The notes beneath the pieces were generated by a model. It made no database searches and was not told where the DNA came from. It was given only the letters and a program-made list of their open reading frames with translations. A stretch of 64,000 nucleotides of DNA from Allacma fusca (lineage: Eukaryota; Arthropoda; Collembola; Symphypleona; Sminthuridae). How positions within the stretch are numbered: position 1 is the stretch's first letter; each line of letters opens with the position of its first letter. This document shows, piece by piece, positions 11,663-23,904 of the stretch. The position numbers were made by a program, and so were the translations under genes. The stretch spans positions 27,019,067 through 27,083,066 of the forward strand of contig OX359245.1 in assembly GCA_947179485.1 (NCBI GenBank), written 5' to 3'.

Positions 11663-13675
11663 ATTGAAAAATCTCAGGTGCATTGAATTAAATTTCTGAT
11701 CATGCGTTCTTTCATGGGTATTTCATCATTCACACGTCATACATAGCTGCGACCACAGATGGCAGTATTTGCCCTTGTTACCCTTTTTTTCATAAAAGCA
11801 AAAAACGATCTAGAAACATCTGCTTGACAGCAAAATTTATTTTTTTGGGAATGGCCTGGGATGCCGCAAGTTGCATTGAGTATCTAACTTGACTTGCAAC
11901 GTTGAGTATCTTCTGATTCAGAAATTTCCCAACAACGGCAGGAAAATAAGTGACCTTTTTTTAAAATAAGTTTTCCTGTCCAGAATAAAATTCTCTGCAA
12001 AATCAAATACCTTCCACAATTTTCTAGCATAATTCAATCTTAGAGAACTTAATGGGGGGAAGATTTGTGCACGCCCCTTATTACACAGATATCCAACCAT
12101 AAACCAGATTGTATCTTGAAATGTTTTGCTCTTAATAAGGTTCCACAATTTTAGAATATTAAACTTATAGTCACGTATACACAAATAAATTATTGCTTCG
12201 TCTTCCTTCAATTCAAGTTATTAAAACATACGTAATTAATTATATGAGAAAACCCATTATCCAATTTTTTAAACAGTAATTAAGTAATTACTAAATTTGA
12301 AATACGAGGATGTGACGTGACAGAAACGAGTGAAATTTTCTCATTTATTTCCATCACAGATGAAGTCTACAAGTGTATAAAGAATAAGCCAAGTGTACAG
12401 GCAAACGACGGGGCACATGACGAAAGAAATATGTTACAATGTTTCAATACGCTCTGAGTAAAAACACGTTCAAGCACGCGGACTCCAATTATGGAGTAAT
12501 CCGTATAAAATTATACTTACGCAGTCATCGTGCAGTTTTATTTTATGAATTTTTGAAACTTAACCGTCCTCAATTATTTATCCCTATTGTCATTGAATTT
12601 TCGAGCTTACAATAAGTCTATAAATATTAGACTTCATTTTTAATGCCAACAAAACATTACTCCCGCGGAAATCTTCAAGGTCATTTTATGTAATTTTCGT
12701 CCACTAAATATTTAAATAGTGTTACTAAGCGTGAATAGCATTTAGGTCTTGAGAGTTTTCTCCCATCATTTACATTTTTACAGTACACAAAAATCTTATT
12801 AATTCGTTCTCGAATGATGTAATAATGTGTCTCAATAAATGTTTAGTCCACAAATGAAAGTTACATATAAAAGAGAGGTAGTCTCAGTGCAATCATTCTT
12901 GTTGCGATTAAATGTGTGCGTTATGGTAATTAGTTAGAAAAGACAAGACGGTAGGAAATTCAGAGTCAAAACCTCCCTCATATATATAAACTCACAATCA
13001 GTAAAACTCATCGAACTAGCAATTACAATCTATGAACCCACACACATTTATTTTGTGACGATAAATTAGCTATCATTCATAATTTCCCTTGCTTCCTCAA
13101 ACGAAGTCCCCAATCGTCAAGGTGGTAACGTCTACTTACTCTCTGGGGCAAAATGAGATTCAAAACCCAATTGATACTATCAACAGCCAGCTTCATGAAA
13201 CTCCCCAGAAAGAATTTATTTCCAACAGACAATTTAGTATTTGTTCATTGATGTTTCCCAACATCAATCAAAGGTCCGAAACGAATTGATTTCTGAGATC
13301 ATTCTCTGTGATTGTTTACATTCGGAAATGAAAAGAAATCATAGAAAAACACAGAACGTGCCGTCACATGTGTACAATGCATGTATGTATGTAATAATCC
13401 ACTTGATGTCGACATATATATATGCCTTGTATAGGGACATTAAATCAGCTCGTAACTTGATGTTTTGCAGTTCAATATAAGCCGACAAAACTAGGCACAA
13501 CTTGAATCATCATTTAAACAATCAAAGGGGAAATGTACTCACCTTCTCGAAAATATGACCCAATTTGTGGATGGGAAGGATTGCATTCCACTTCTTCCTT
13601 ACATGCAGCCACAAGTTTTTTCGCACCGGTCAACTAGTATTTATTAAAATCATATGCAGTGAATTTCCTTTACTG
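11663..13675. other. spacer between E3 and E4
   Basis: No elongase exon is seen. Bases 12030-12720 resemble 6010-6700 upstream of E2, which shows a shared duplication unit. A TATA-like atataaaaga lies near 12865. Open frames at 11918-12211 (minus) and 13089-13480 (plus) do not resemble a known family. Confidence 0.5.
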
Positions 13676-14021
13676 TACAGTGAATTTCCTATATAGTGGT
13701 TTCTTCTTTCATACCCTTTGGCATGAGATTGACTTTTCCCTTGTACTGCATTCACCTTAGATAGCAGTAACATACATATATGTTAGCACCGCCGTACATT
13801 ACCATGTATTTTACCCTCCCTTGGGAGTCACTGTATAGGAAATTCACTGTATGACGAATCGCAAGGAATGGCAAAATACCTGACAATAAATGGAGATGCA
13901 CCTATACCTTTATACTACTACATAATGCATATATATTTTTTTTTCCTGGGGGAAATGTAATCATGCCAATATAAAGGGAATACAATTTAAGAGGAAACCA
14001 CTATATAGGAAAGCCACTGTA
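13676..14021. mobile_element. TA-inserting MITE upstream of E4
   Basis: Terminal inverted repeats are TACAGTGAATTTCCTATATA with gtggtttc at the left and gaaaccactatataggaaag with ccactgta at the right. The outer TA dinucleotides fit Tc1/mariner-type target duplication. Upstream of E5 and E9 the matching flank runs on without the insert, giving empty sites. A second internal end (cctatacagtga type, reversed) lies near 13835-13855, which suggests a nested or rearranged copy. A diverged copy lies at 23280-23457. Confidence 0.6.
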
Positions 14022-14149
14022 GCACGTACATGTGCAACCATTATGCAAAGTAATTATATGAATGCTCCAAACACCTCAGAGAGGGAAAAAAATTAGAGAT
14101 CATTTCTCTAGGTACTTGAGAGATCTGTTATCCCACTTGACCAGCCTCA

Positions 14150-14210
14150 GTTTGGACAGTTTGCACATAAACACAACAGTCTGCTCTTGATCGTGTGCTA
14201 GACACATTGG
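14150..14210 (+). promoter_or_regulatory. conserved promoter-proximal block of E4
   Basis: E4 version of the block at 1041: acacaacagtctgctcttga, about 90 bases before the ATG. It differs from E1 and E2 at ctc for gtt after the initiator-like cagtctg. Confidence 0.35.
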
Positions 14211-14262
14211 GACTTGAAACTTGTGATAAATATTTTACGGCCTCTTAAAATCTACCAGGAAC

Positions 14263-15521
14263 ATGGAGTTGGTTGAGGAGGCAAAAATAGTGGCAAAAGT
14301 GTCAGAGTATGCGGTCGCATACGATTTTGAAGTGTACGACATTATTGGGACAATTACTTGGTTCCGAAAAAATAGGAATCTTGTGTACTCCACAATTGGA
14401 TTGTATTTGCTTGCCGTGTATTTTGGGCAGAAGTGGATGAAGAGCAGGCCAGCCTTCAAATTAACTCTTCCACTATTTTTCTGGAATTTGGGACTCGCTC
14501 TCTTCTCTATCATTTGTACTTTGAGAGGGATGCCTGAACTTTTAAATTTCCTTTCGAAACCGGATGGGATGTATCTTGCAGCCTGTGTGGGGTTTGTAGT
14601 CAATAAAAATAATAGTTATATATTTTTTTGTATAATATAGAAGCTTGTCAAGAATTTCATTGTTTTTATGCTTCAAAAGAATACGGTACAAGTATTAAGC
14701 ACATTTTTTGTAAAAAGTTGTCCTTATTTTTTTATAATGCTTTTTCTCTTTTTTTTAGGCCCCCTCATAACTTTGCGACATCCTTTTGGGGACTGACATT
14801 TGTTCTGTCGAAATTTGTGGAACTTGGCGATACTGCGTTTATTATTTTGAGGAAACAGAAACTCATTACATTGCATTGGTCAATTATAATTACTAGAATT
14901 GTCTTAATTGTAATTATTAGGAATTGGGAGAATGTAATTTTTTTAAGTTGCCTAATTATTGCCTCCTTTCTCCTGTTTCCTCATTCAGGTTTCATCACGC
15001 CTCAATACTATTGATATGTTGGATTGGCTACGAATACTACGAAACAGGAGGACGTTTCATGTTCATCAATGCTTTCGTGCACTCTTTCATGTATTGTTAC
15101 TACGCTTTGAAGGTGAGAGTGGAAATAGTGTTCAAAAGGTGCTCTTGATATTGCTTTAATCCCAGCAAAACTTTTCTTGTAATATTTCAGGCATTGGAGA
15201 TTAAAGTTCCTAGGACTATTTCCAAGGCTCTCACAACTCTTCAAATAGCGCAGCTGTCCTATGGTGTGTACGGGGTCTTCTACGTTCTATTTGTTTGGGG
15301 TAAATTGATTTATTTAATTGGCATACTCATTTATAATTAGATGCAATAACAAGTTGGGGTTTTATAAATGGTGTTTTCAAATTTTAGCCCGAGGACGTCC
15401 GTGCAGGATGAATTTGGAGACGGTTGTCTTTGGTGGATCCATATTTGCTATATTTTTGGTGCTTTTCATTCGGTTTTACCGGCAAAGCTACACCTCACAT
15501 AATAAAAGCAAACTGAAATAA
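14263..15521 (+). CDS. E4, ELOVL6-like fatty acid elongase
   Basis: Coding exons: 14263-14591, 14759-14878, 14989-15112, 15191-15299 and 15388-15521 (271 residues). Exon 1 is two codons shorter than in E1 and exon 5 one codon shorter. Motifs are [40 protein letters not shown] and the tail NKSKLK. The histidine box is complete, but the next residues are ASILL rather than AATLL. Donor 1 is GTTTGT and donor 2 GTCAAT, both weaker than the GTAAAT-type donors of E5. Nearest relative is E5 (shared [11 protein letters not shown] in exon 3). It looks intact and is predicted to act in the ER membrane. Confidence 0.86.
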
Positions 15522-15774
15522 CCTACCAATTTTATTACTGCAACAACCACGTCAATTCTTCTTCATCCATGGGTTTTTATGTCCATAGAATTTTCATTAC
15601 GGCAATTAGAATTGCGCATTTGTGCTTTTTAAGAAATCCTAACCAACTTCTCGTAATTCGAAATAAATTAGGAACGTAAAATTCATTCTAGCAACACACG
15701 TGCGGAAAGTGGTTACATTAAAGTAATAGGAGGTGATCTTGATGACACGTGTGAAAATGTCTGGTTGGTTTCCT

Positions 15775-15783
15775 TATAAAAGG
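15775..15783 (+). promoter_or_regulatory. TATAAAAGG, upstream copy of duplicated module
   Basis: A strong TATA match, 25 bases after a cacgtg E-box-containing phrase (gatgacacgtgtgaaaa). It lies 1.6 kb before the E5 start. No transcript begins here as far as sequence shows. Confidence 0.25.
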
Positions 15784-16032
15784 AAGTCTAAGCATGAGCA
15801 AGGTTGATGTACTTTGTGATAGTTCTTGGTTTAAATGTGTCAATAGTAATAACTCGAAAATTCGATCCTTTCAAGAGTAAACTCCAGCTCTAACTTCATT
15901 CCATAAGAAGTTAAAATTTCTTACCTGGTACATATAGGGATTATACATGGAGATTATATATTGTGCAGTATATGGTAGTTGTTAATGCATTGTACGGGGA
16001 AAAATATTTGAAGCAAATATTTTAAGCTACAA

Positions 16033-16260
16033 TTGCGTGTACCGTCGTACCGTGGTACAATACAACTGTACCAGGCATTTGCATACACCAGAAAAAAAGT
16101 TATTATTAATTATTATTATTATTATTTATTATTATTTATTATTAAATTATATTAAAGAGCCAGCGAGAAAAAAATTGAGGTTAATTTGGTGAGACCAATG
16201 AGGACTCTGCGTAAGGTGTACCAGGCATATACTTGGTACACTGGTACAGTACCAGGTATT
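16033..16260. repeat. GTACC word repeat around a TTA microsatellite
   Basis: gtaccgtcgtaccgtggtac near 16038 and cttggtacactggtacagta near 16230 flank a run of ttatta units (about 16098-16145). Similar phrases gtaccaggcat occur on both sides. It may be a degenerate non-autonomous element of the word-repeat type. Confidence 0.4.
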
Positions 16261-16731
16261 TTTCCAGAATTCGTGAACAAGGAGTATATTCGGTGGAATA
16301 ATTAATATTTAATAATCAGGTTTAAAAAAAAACAACAATAATAATTATTTCAACTATTTTTCATCTATACGTTTTTACATCCATAGAATTTGCTTTCCAA
16401 CAATTACAATATTGTCTTGTACTTGTCTAATAAACCCTAACCGAATTATTGTAATTCGAACCAAGGAACGAAAAATTCATCCAAGCAACACACATGTATA
16501 AGTCCTCCTACGTCCATAAATGTAAAAATGTTAATGGAGCAAATCGAACTTCTGAATTTATGTGCGGATTGGTTTTAAAAATCATTAAATTCTATTACTT
16601 ACTAATGCACTCATTAACAATAAATAAGAAAATTCCCATTATTCAATTTTGCATGTAACTGAGAAATTATAACATTGAAATATCAGGAGGTGACCTTGAT
16701 GAAACGTGCGAAAACTTCTCATTCGTTTCCA

Positions 16732-16740
16732 TATAAAAGG
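16732..16740 (+). promoter_or_regulatory. TATAAAAGG, proximal copy of duplicated module
   Basis: Second copy of the module, 0.62 kb before the E5 ATG. If used, it would need a long or spliced 5' UTR, so its link to E5 is uncertain. Confidence 0.25.
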
Positions 16741-17249
16741 TATAGTCTACGAACGCAGCATGAGCTTGAATAATAATGTACTTCGTGTTAGAGCATTGTT
16801 AAAATGCGTCAATTGTATAATAACTTAAAAATAATTGTCACCAAGCAATTCAGACCTTTTCCAGTGGCTAATTGGAAAACCAGTCAAAACTCAGGACCAA
16901 TTGATTTTTGGGGTCATTCTACCAGGCTACATTCAGAAGTTAAAAGCGATACACAAACACGAATGCTCTTCTGAATGTGCCATCATGTATATGTGAGACC
17001 TGATGTTGACATATATATACTTGTGTATAACTTATAATTGGGAAGACTTGGAATTAACGTCTTGCTGAGAATATGTACATCCGCAAGTTTTTTTCACACC
17101 GGTCAATTAATCCTTAATAACGTCATACAGCACGTACCTGTTCAGTCATAAGCAAAGTTTTAATTATATGAATTCCCCAAACACCTCAAAGAAAAAACAC
17201 ATAATTTTTCTAGATAGTTGAGAGGTTGCAACCCCACTCTACCAGCCTC

Positions 17250-17310
17250 AGTTTGACCAGTTGGAACGTAAACGCATCAGTCTGAGTTCGATCCTTTGCT
17301 AGGCATATTG
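17250..17310 (+). promoter_or_regulatory. conserved promoter-proximal block of E5
   Basis: E5 version of the block at 1041, with gcatcagtctgagttcgatc. TCAGTC here is a full match to the arthropod initiator consensus. Confidence 0.35.
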
Positions 17311-17362
17311 CGGTTTAAAACTTGCACAAACATTTTACGCGTTCCAAAAATCCACCATCATC

Positions 17363-18633
17363 ATGGAACTCCTCGAGGCTGAAGAAGTAAAACTAGTGAG
17401 GATAGTGTCAGAATATGTGGAGGCATACGATTTTGAAGTCTACGACATTGTTGGAACCATCCTTTGGTTCCGGGAACATAGAATTGTTATGTGGACCACC
17501 ATTGGACTGTATTTGCTTGGCATATATTTTGGACAGAAGTGGATGAAAAATAGGCCTCCATTCAAATTAACGTTTCCTCTATTTTTCTGGAATTTAGGAC
17601 TCGCTCTCTTCTCCATTATTTGTACTTTGAGGGGAATGCCCGAGCTTTTATATTTGCTTTCGAAACCCGATGGGATGTATCAGGCAGCCTGTGTGGGGTC
17701 TGTACACAATAAATATAATAATATTAATTTTTTCAACGTATTAGAACAATTAATTGAAATCCAGGATTGTCGTATTTTTATGCTTCAGAGCAACACGTTG
17801 AAAATATCGAACACATATTGTTGTAAAATTTACCTTTATTTTTTATAGTATTTATTTTAAAAAAATTTTAGACCCCCTCATAACTTTGCGACATCCTTTT
17901 GGGGACTAATGATTGTGCTATCCAAAATTGTGGAACTGGGCGATACGGCGTTTATTATTTTGAGAAAACAGAAACTCATTGCTTTGCATTGGTAAATTAT
18001 TAGATTTTACAACTATGTTCATGAAAATATTTTTGTGAATGCAATAATGACCTTAATTTTAATTTGTTAACCCATTTCATCAATCTAAGGTTTCATCACG
18101 CAGCGACATTATTGATATGTTGGATTGGCTATGAATACTACGAAACCGGAGGACGTTTCATGTTCATCAATTTATTCGTACACTCTTTCATGTATTCTTA
18201 CTATGCATTTAAGGTGAGCGTGGACGTAGGTATAAAATTCTTTTTTGTATTGCCTTACGTAATTACCCCTAATAAAATATTTTTTAATATTTCAGGCATT
18301 GGGGGTTAAAATTTCTAAGAATGTTTCACAGGCTCTCACAACTCTTCAAATAGCACAATTGGCGTATGGGGTGTACGTCGCCTCGTCCATTCTATATTTT
18401 TGGGGTAAATTCATTAATTTAATTGTTATAATAATTTATAAATAAATGTAATAACAAATAACAAGTTGTGGCTTCATAAATGCTGTTTTAAAATTTTAGC
18501 CCAAGGACGTCCGTGCAGGATGCATTTCGAGACGGTCAGCTTTTCCGGATCCATAATTGCCATAGTTTTGGTGCTTTTTATAAGATTCTACAAGCAAAGC
18601 TACACAGCACGGGATAAAATCAAGAAGAAATGA
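17363..18633 (+). CDS. E5, ELOVL6-like fatty acid elongase
   Basis: Coding exons: 17363-17697, 17872-17991, 18090-18213, 18296-18404 and 18500-18633 (273 residues). It combines the longer exon 1 of E1/E2 ([12 protein letters not shown] start) with the shorter exon 5 of E4. Motifs are [42 protein letters not shown] and the tail KIKKK. Donor 1 is GTCTGT as in E1 and E2. The reading frame runs on for about 50 codons past the donor without a stop, but only splicing at 17697 joins exon 2 in frame. It looks intact and is an ER membrane condensing enzyme by family. Confidence 0.88.
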
Positions 18634-20689
18634 CCTATCCGATTTCCTTTACTTAAACACAGCTTTCTTTTCTCTGTAGTCCTTATAAGGGAGGCTGACA
18701 CAGAATATTGAATTAAAGTTCATTTAATTAAACTAGATCAAAATCTGCGGTAACACTGGTCGAATAGATAAAGCAACATGTGGAGATTTGCTTAAACATT
18801 TAAACCAATTTCAGAATAATTGTTTTAAAACAACACCATTTCAATTTTTAGTTTTAGTGTTTGTAGCCACAGAATTTTTATTAGGTATTGTATTGCCCTA
18901 ATAAAGTGTAACTGAATTCTCATAAATTTTCCATAATATTTGTAGAAAATAAGGAAAATTGAATTTTCATACATTGCAAAACAACTCCTACTGGATCAGA
19001 GTTAATCTAGAAAATCTAAACACAAGATAAGGAGGAAAAGAAGCTTTTTCGAAATGAAAAAGTCACCTTAAGAAATTCCTTTTATTTTTTAATGTTTCCA
19101 GGATGTACAAATTTTTGAAGGCTTTCCCACCTGATACCAATTAACTTACATTATGTTGAAATAATCATATCAAAAATCGTGCGATTCTATCAGAGAATTT
19201 TAGTAGTATTCAATTATCAGGTTCAGGTAAGGAGAGCACACGTGCTCGAACATACTTTTTTCTGCTTGAAAATCCCACGCTATACACAGGTATACTGTAG
19301 TCTGCATTTGTTTGTACTTTGTGTGTGTCAGGTTTCTATCAGAGCAATAAATGGCAAGGGGAACCGAGGAAATTTGTATGAGAACGAGCACATCTACTTT
19401 CTTTTCCCCACCGCGGAGCTAGTCATTGTAAGTACTGGTAAGCAGTATTAATTATGTATAATTAGTTTTGAATTGCTAACAGCTTATTACAAAACCACAA
19501 TTTGGTACTAGTAGATATGAGAATTTAAATTAATTGCGTAAACCAAATTCATATCGGCTGTTCCTTTTGGATGGTAGAAGAAAAGCTTTCCATTTAAAAT
19601 TTTTAATACTTCAGGGATCCGATGTGCAACTGTCACAAATCGTGGAAACCCCAATTTAAGAAATACATTTTGGATACCTGAGGAGACCCCATCTAGTGTT
19701 GATTTTAGAAAGATGAACATTTGGGATAATTATTCTAAAGTCATGAGCGCGGATTTCGACAAAATCCTTATTATTAAAGAGACATTCTGTCCGTTTATTT
19801 AAAGTTTCGCGCGATCATAATTCAATGGCCTCACACAACGCCCAACAGGTGGCATGCCAAGCCCTCCTTATTATTAACGAGCACTACCTGGCCGCTTATT
19901 TAAAGCGCTACTTTTAATATAAGCGTCTATATATACTTACTTTAATAACATCATGGCATTTGAAAAATTCTACGGAATTTTCTGCCTGCTTTAGAAATTT
20001 TCCTCTTCCGACCGAAAAACAGGAGATATTCCATTCCTACAAAATTAAGCGACAGTCAGGAAGTTAAGAACGTTGTACCCCTGAAAAAAAATGGATGAGA
20101 ATTTAGAAGAAATCTTTTGTGCCGTTTCCTAATAAACACGTCCTTTCTAATTGTATGGTTCGCTGTAAACCTGTAGGGTTAATGGGGCAATGTCAGTACT
20201 ATCCACTTAACAGGTTGGAGTTGAAACAAAATATTAAGAGCCAACCGAATCCTTGTAAACAAAGTTCATGCGGAGGCAGGGTAGAAAAACAAGTTTCAGT
20301 GGACACATATTGAGATTATACAACTGAGGCGTATGTATAAGGCATTATTTCTTGCAAGTTATAACTCTACCTTCATCTACCACAATATATCGGCTGAGTG
20401 TACCCATTGAGGACTTCCATATTTCAAAACATAAACAACCTGGGCAAACAGGACTAAGTGCATTGAAGGTATGCACATTATTAATGTAAGACGTAGGTTA
20501 TACTTTACTTTATTTTTTTTTACTTTACTGTGCCCCGCGTTTTGTGTTATTGAACTTGTGTTTGCTGAGTATGTACATATGTATGTATGTGCCGATGAGA
20601 ACACTTTTGTAGTAAATATTTCGTGAACTTTATTGAAAGCAAGTAGGAACTAAGGAATGTCTGAGCTTTTATGAAATTTAGAAAAAATT
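18634..20689. other. spacer after E5
   Basis: No elongase exon is seen. It holds E5 3' flank, AT-rich sequence, and a direct repeat near 19765 and 19863. The frames at 19179-19451, 20119-20313 and 20377-20604 are short and unrecognised. Confidence 0.45.
19764..19912 (+). repeat. diverged direct repeat, two units about 98 bases apart
   Basis: Unit 1 has tccttattattaaagagaca, then ctgtccg and tttatttaaag. Unit 2 has tccttattattaacgagcac, then ctggccg and cttatttaaag. The units are separated by unrelated sequence. The origin is unknown. Confidence 0.5.
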
Positions 20690-21716
20690 TCGAAGGTAGT
20701 GTTTTTTTTTCTGAATTATTAAATTCAAAAATAAAAATTTTAAATGTCAGTTTTTAGCAAACACGCCTTCACTTTGCTTCCTTTTTCGAATTCTACATGC
20801 AACTACATACAATTCGAGAATTTTTGTGCTAAGAGGATGGAACAAGTTTTAAAAACTTATATTAATATTTTTTATAACTTATGAAAAGATTAAGTCTAAC
20901 AATAAGCCCGGTGTATTCGTTAAATTTTTGTGAGTATCGAGGAAACATCATCAGCAAGGTTACCCCACCCCAATTGGTATAATTACACAAAATCATCAGC
21001 TTCAAGACCCCATGTTCCCATAGCTCGTTGGAAAGCATATGGAATTTATTTGGACCATGTCAAAGAAATTGACAAAAATAATTACCCAAAAAATAATTAT
21101 TATTGCTTTTAAACGCCCAGGTACAAGTCGACTATGAATATTTTTAGTGATGTGACAAGTTGATTACTAGAACTAAATTATACAATTTCACAAACAGAAT
21201 ACACGCTGTACATGTTTTCACACGTATAAAAAACTCCCACTCTATTAGAGGTAATCCGAAGTCACATTCCATGTCAGAGTGTATTATTTCGGAGAAGATA
21301 AAATCTAGCTGTGGCTAACATGATAAAACTGCAAAGTCGTTAAAGGGCCAAGTGATACTAGGAAGTGTTATTTAAATGAGCAAAAGTTAACTAACGGAAT
21401 CCTAACTACAGATATTAACAAGACACCTATTGTAATTCGGCAGTTATCGGGATGACAGGCAGAGAAAATAAAAAAATTCTCAGACTTGTCACTCATTGTC
21501 TTAATTGCAATGAAATAATTGTCCAAAAATCGTACTTAATTCCCAACAGCATTATTACCCGTCGCTCATTTCTCTGCACAGAGGCAATTACAGCACACTT
21601 GCTAAGTCTCCCATCTTCTGCTATAAAAACAGCATTTAGTGCCAAAGATAGCTTGAAGGCACATCAGCTATTTGAAGCAAATACAATTTTAGTATACAAG
21701 TTTCAGAAACTTCAGC
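20690..21716. other. upstream flank of E6, paralogous to 28500-29642
   Basis: Phrases such as cgccttcactttgcttcc (20766) and cgccttcattttgctcca (28521), and much of 21180-21716, match the flank of E8. No coding exon is seen. This marks the E6/E8 duplication unit. Confidence 0.6.
21622..21629 (+). promoter_or_regulatory. TATA-like box of E6
   Basis: TATAAAAA, 95 bases before the E6 ATG, within a flank conserved with E8. In E8 the same place reads gtaaaaatatc, so the box is not kept. A candidate core promoter only. Confidence 0.35.
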
Positions 21717-22865
21717 ATGGAGCTATCGGAAGATGCCAAATTCGTTGATAGAGTTTCAGAATTTGTCGTTGCATACGATTTTGAAGTCTACGACATTATA
21801 GGGACTATCACTTGGTTCAGAGAACACAGAATTATTATGTATACCATTGTTGGGCTGTACCTGTTCAGTATATATTTGGGACAGAAGTGGATGGAGCACA
21901 GACCAGCATATACTCTTACTCGGCCATTGATTTTCTGGAATATTGGACTCGCCCTCTTTTCTATCATTTGTACGTTGAGAGGAATTCCAGAGGCTTTGTA
22001 CAATTTTTCGAAGCCCGACGGAACGTTCCAGGTGATTTGTGTTGGGTGAGTAAACCTGTATGCAAAATTTTTGATTTGATAAAATTTAGAATTTATCAGA
22101 CTTGAAAACCATAACTTGTGCATGTGTAGACTTCCACACAATTATGCCACTTCCTTTTGGGCCCTGTTGCTGGTTCTGTCCAAAGTTGTAGAGTTCGGTG
22201 ACACTGCATTTATTATTTTGAGAAAACAGAAACTCATTGCACTGCATTGGTAAACTAAATTTTTTATAAATTTCCACTGCAGTCTTGGAGTTCAAGTACT
22301 AGAGCATTCTGTAATTAGGTTTCATCATGCTGCCACGCTTTGGATGTGTTGGATCGGTTACGAATACTATGAGACCACTGGACGAGCTTTCTTCGTAAAT
22401 GCTTTCGTCCACTCCTTCATGTATTCTTACTACGCATTAAAGGTGATCCTTGACAAAATTAAAAACGACGAGTAATTTATATATGCTGTCACTTTTGAAA
22501 CAATAATAATTTTTGAAATTTCAGGCAATGAAGATAAAAATCCCGAGAAAAATCTCACAGGCGCTAACAACTCTACAGATTGTACAATTGACTCTTGGAA
22601 TGTACATAGCCAGTGCCACAATGTATTTTTTAGGTAAAGTTATTCCTTCATCATGACATTAATTATAACTTATTGCTCTTGAATAATTATATTTATAGGT
22701 AATTACATACATGCTCAAATTTTGTTTTCAGCCCAAGGTCGTCCCTGCAGGATGCATTTCGAGACAGTCTGCATGGGTGGAATTATAATCGGGGTGTTTT
22801 TGGTATTGTTTGTTAGATTCTATATCGACAGCTACTCTTTGAAGAACAAAATTAAGAAGATATAG
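21717..22865 (+). CDS. E6, ELOVL6-like fatty acid elongase
   Basis: Coding exons: 21717-22045, 22130-22249, 22319-22442, 22525-22633 and 22732-22865 (271 residues). Paired with E8 by MELSE start, PDGT near the exon 1 end, [12 protein letters not shown] in exon 3 and [17 protein letters not shown]. Motifs are LHWFHHAAT, TTLQIVQ and the tail KIKKI. The KxxELxDT-type motif is KVVEFGDT: the usual Leu after Glu is Phe, unlike all other full copies. Donor 1 is the strong GTGAGT. It looks intact otherwise and is predicted to be an ER membrane elongase. The Phe change may alter activity but cannot be judged from sequence alone. Confidence 0.86.
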
Positions 22866-22977
22866 GAACGGTTGGGTTAATCAAGGACACCATATTTAAA
22901 TACGCAGGAATACTAGTGTTCGCCATTTATACCAGTTAAGAGATAGAGTTCTGACGAATTAAATTTTGATTGGAAGT

Positions 22978-23092
22978 TTTCGGTTCAGTTCAACTCAGTT
23001 CAATTCAATCAACTGCTTTTTCGATTCAATTCAAGATGAAACTGAACCGATTGAATCGGCTCATGCGTTTGAAATAAACTGAACTAAACTCT
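22978..23092. repeat. TTCAGTTCAATTC word repeat
   Basis: Words of the type ttcagttcaa and gaactgaac: ggttcagttcaactcagttc near 22981 and gaaactgaaccgattgaatc near 23038. Same style as the other word-repeat loci in the window; no termini seen. Confidence 0.4.
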
Positions 23093-23279
23093 ACTTAATA
23101 AAAACAATTTATGGCAGTATATAGAAGCAACTTGTAAATCTTTCATATTTTTATCAAAATTCATAAAGTACTATCACTTATGAAATCTTAATCTCACCTG
23201 AAAAATGAATTACAGTGCAAAACAATTCTCACTAGCGTGATTGGGCGGAGCTTGATTAGTGCCTTTTGTGCACAATATT

Positions 23280-23457
23280 AGTGATTTCCTATATAACGGT
23301 TCCCAGGGGTGGCAATATACCTGACAATATATGGAGACGCCACTATATCTTACGACTGTATAATGTAAATGTAGTTCTAGGGACAATTTCAGCATGTCAA
23401 TATTAAGGGAATGCTGTCTAATTTTAAACGAAACCACTATGTTGAAAATTTACTGCA
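23280..23457. mobile_element. diverged copy of the 13676 MITE family
   Basis: gatttcctatataacggttc at the left and gaaaccactatgttgaaaat at the right match the ends of the 13676-14021 element. Inner phrases gcaatatacctgacaatata and tcaatattaagggaat match 13873 and 13970. About half the length is present, so it is internally deleted. Confidence 0.5.
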
Positions 23458-23517
23458 TTAACAACTTGGTCTTTCCATGATTTTCAAACCGAAAAGCTAC
23501 AAAAGAAAAGTCGACAT

Positions 23518-23896
23518 TTTCTTCAAAAAATATAGAATTATTATTTTGTTTTACAAACTTGGACTACGTGTCTGGTATCTACTTTTGGCAAACGTGAATG
23601 AAGGACAGACCGGCGTTCGAACTAACTTAAAATGCTTCTTAGGAATTTGAGCCTTGCTCTATTTTTCATAGATTGCACTTTGAGAAGCATGCCGGAGTTT
23701 ATTTTAGATGTCGACATCTGCAGAAATTTTTTCAGAACAGTGTGTAGCTCAGGTAAATACAGAAATCGATTAAAGTTTGAATCCTCAGTAGAATTGAAGT
23801 TGTTTGAGTGTGTATAAATTTTATTCAAATTATAGTACTCTGTATAGGAGGATATTTGGTGTGATTTCAGGCATCAGAAAAATTATGCCACAGCCT
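23518..23896 (+). pseudogene. E7, elongase relic: part of exon 1 and start of exon 2
   Basis: Bases 23518-23752 match the last two thirds of E9 exon 1 (aattatt, ggatgaaggacagacc-like, attgcactttgag, gtgtgtagc) but with frameshifts and stops. After an intron, 23871-23896 matches the exon 2 start (gcatcagaaaaattatgcca after ttcag). Then the likeness stops where BEL/Pao sequence begins. It groups with E9 by the GC-ending exon 1, although it sits between E6 and E8. This is a dead copy cut off by a retroelement. Confidence 0.75.
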
Positions 23897-23904
23897 TTAT
23901 CATT

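Larger units (their letters stand above)
15522..17249. other. spacer between E4 and E5 with duplicated TATA-containing module
   Basis: Bases 15540-15850 and 16330-16830 are homologous and flank a TTA microsatellite and a GTACC word repeat. Each copy has aggaggtgaycttgatgama, an acgtg element (cacgtg in the first) and TATAAAAGG at 15775 or 16732. No coding exon is seen. Confidence 0.5.

Noticed and set aside
11007-11667. Frames of 60-135 codons in the ATCCGATCCG elements (also 33398-34069)
   Set aside because: Products of word-repeat arrays in a MITE; no transposase motif.
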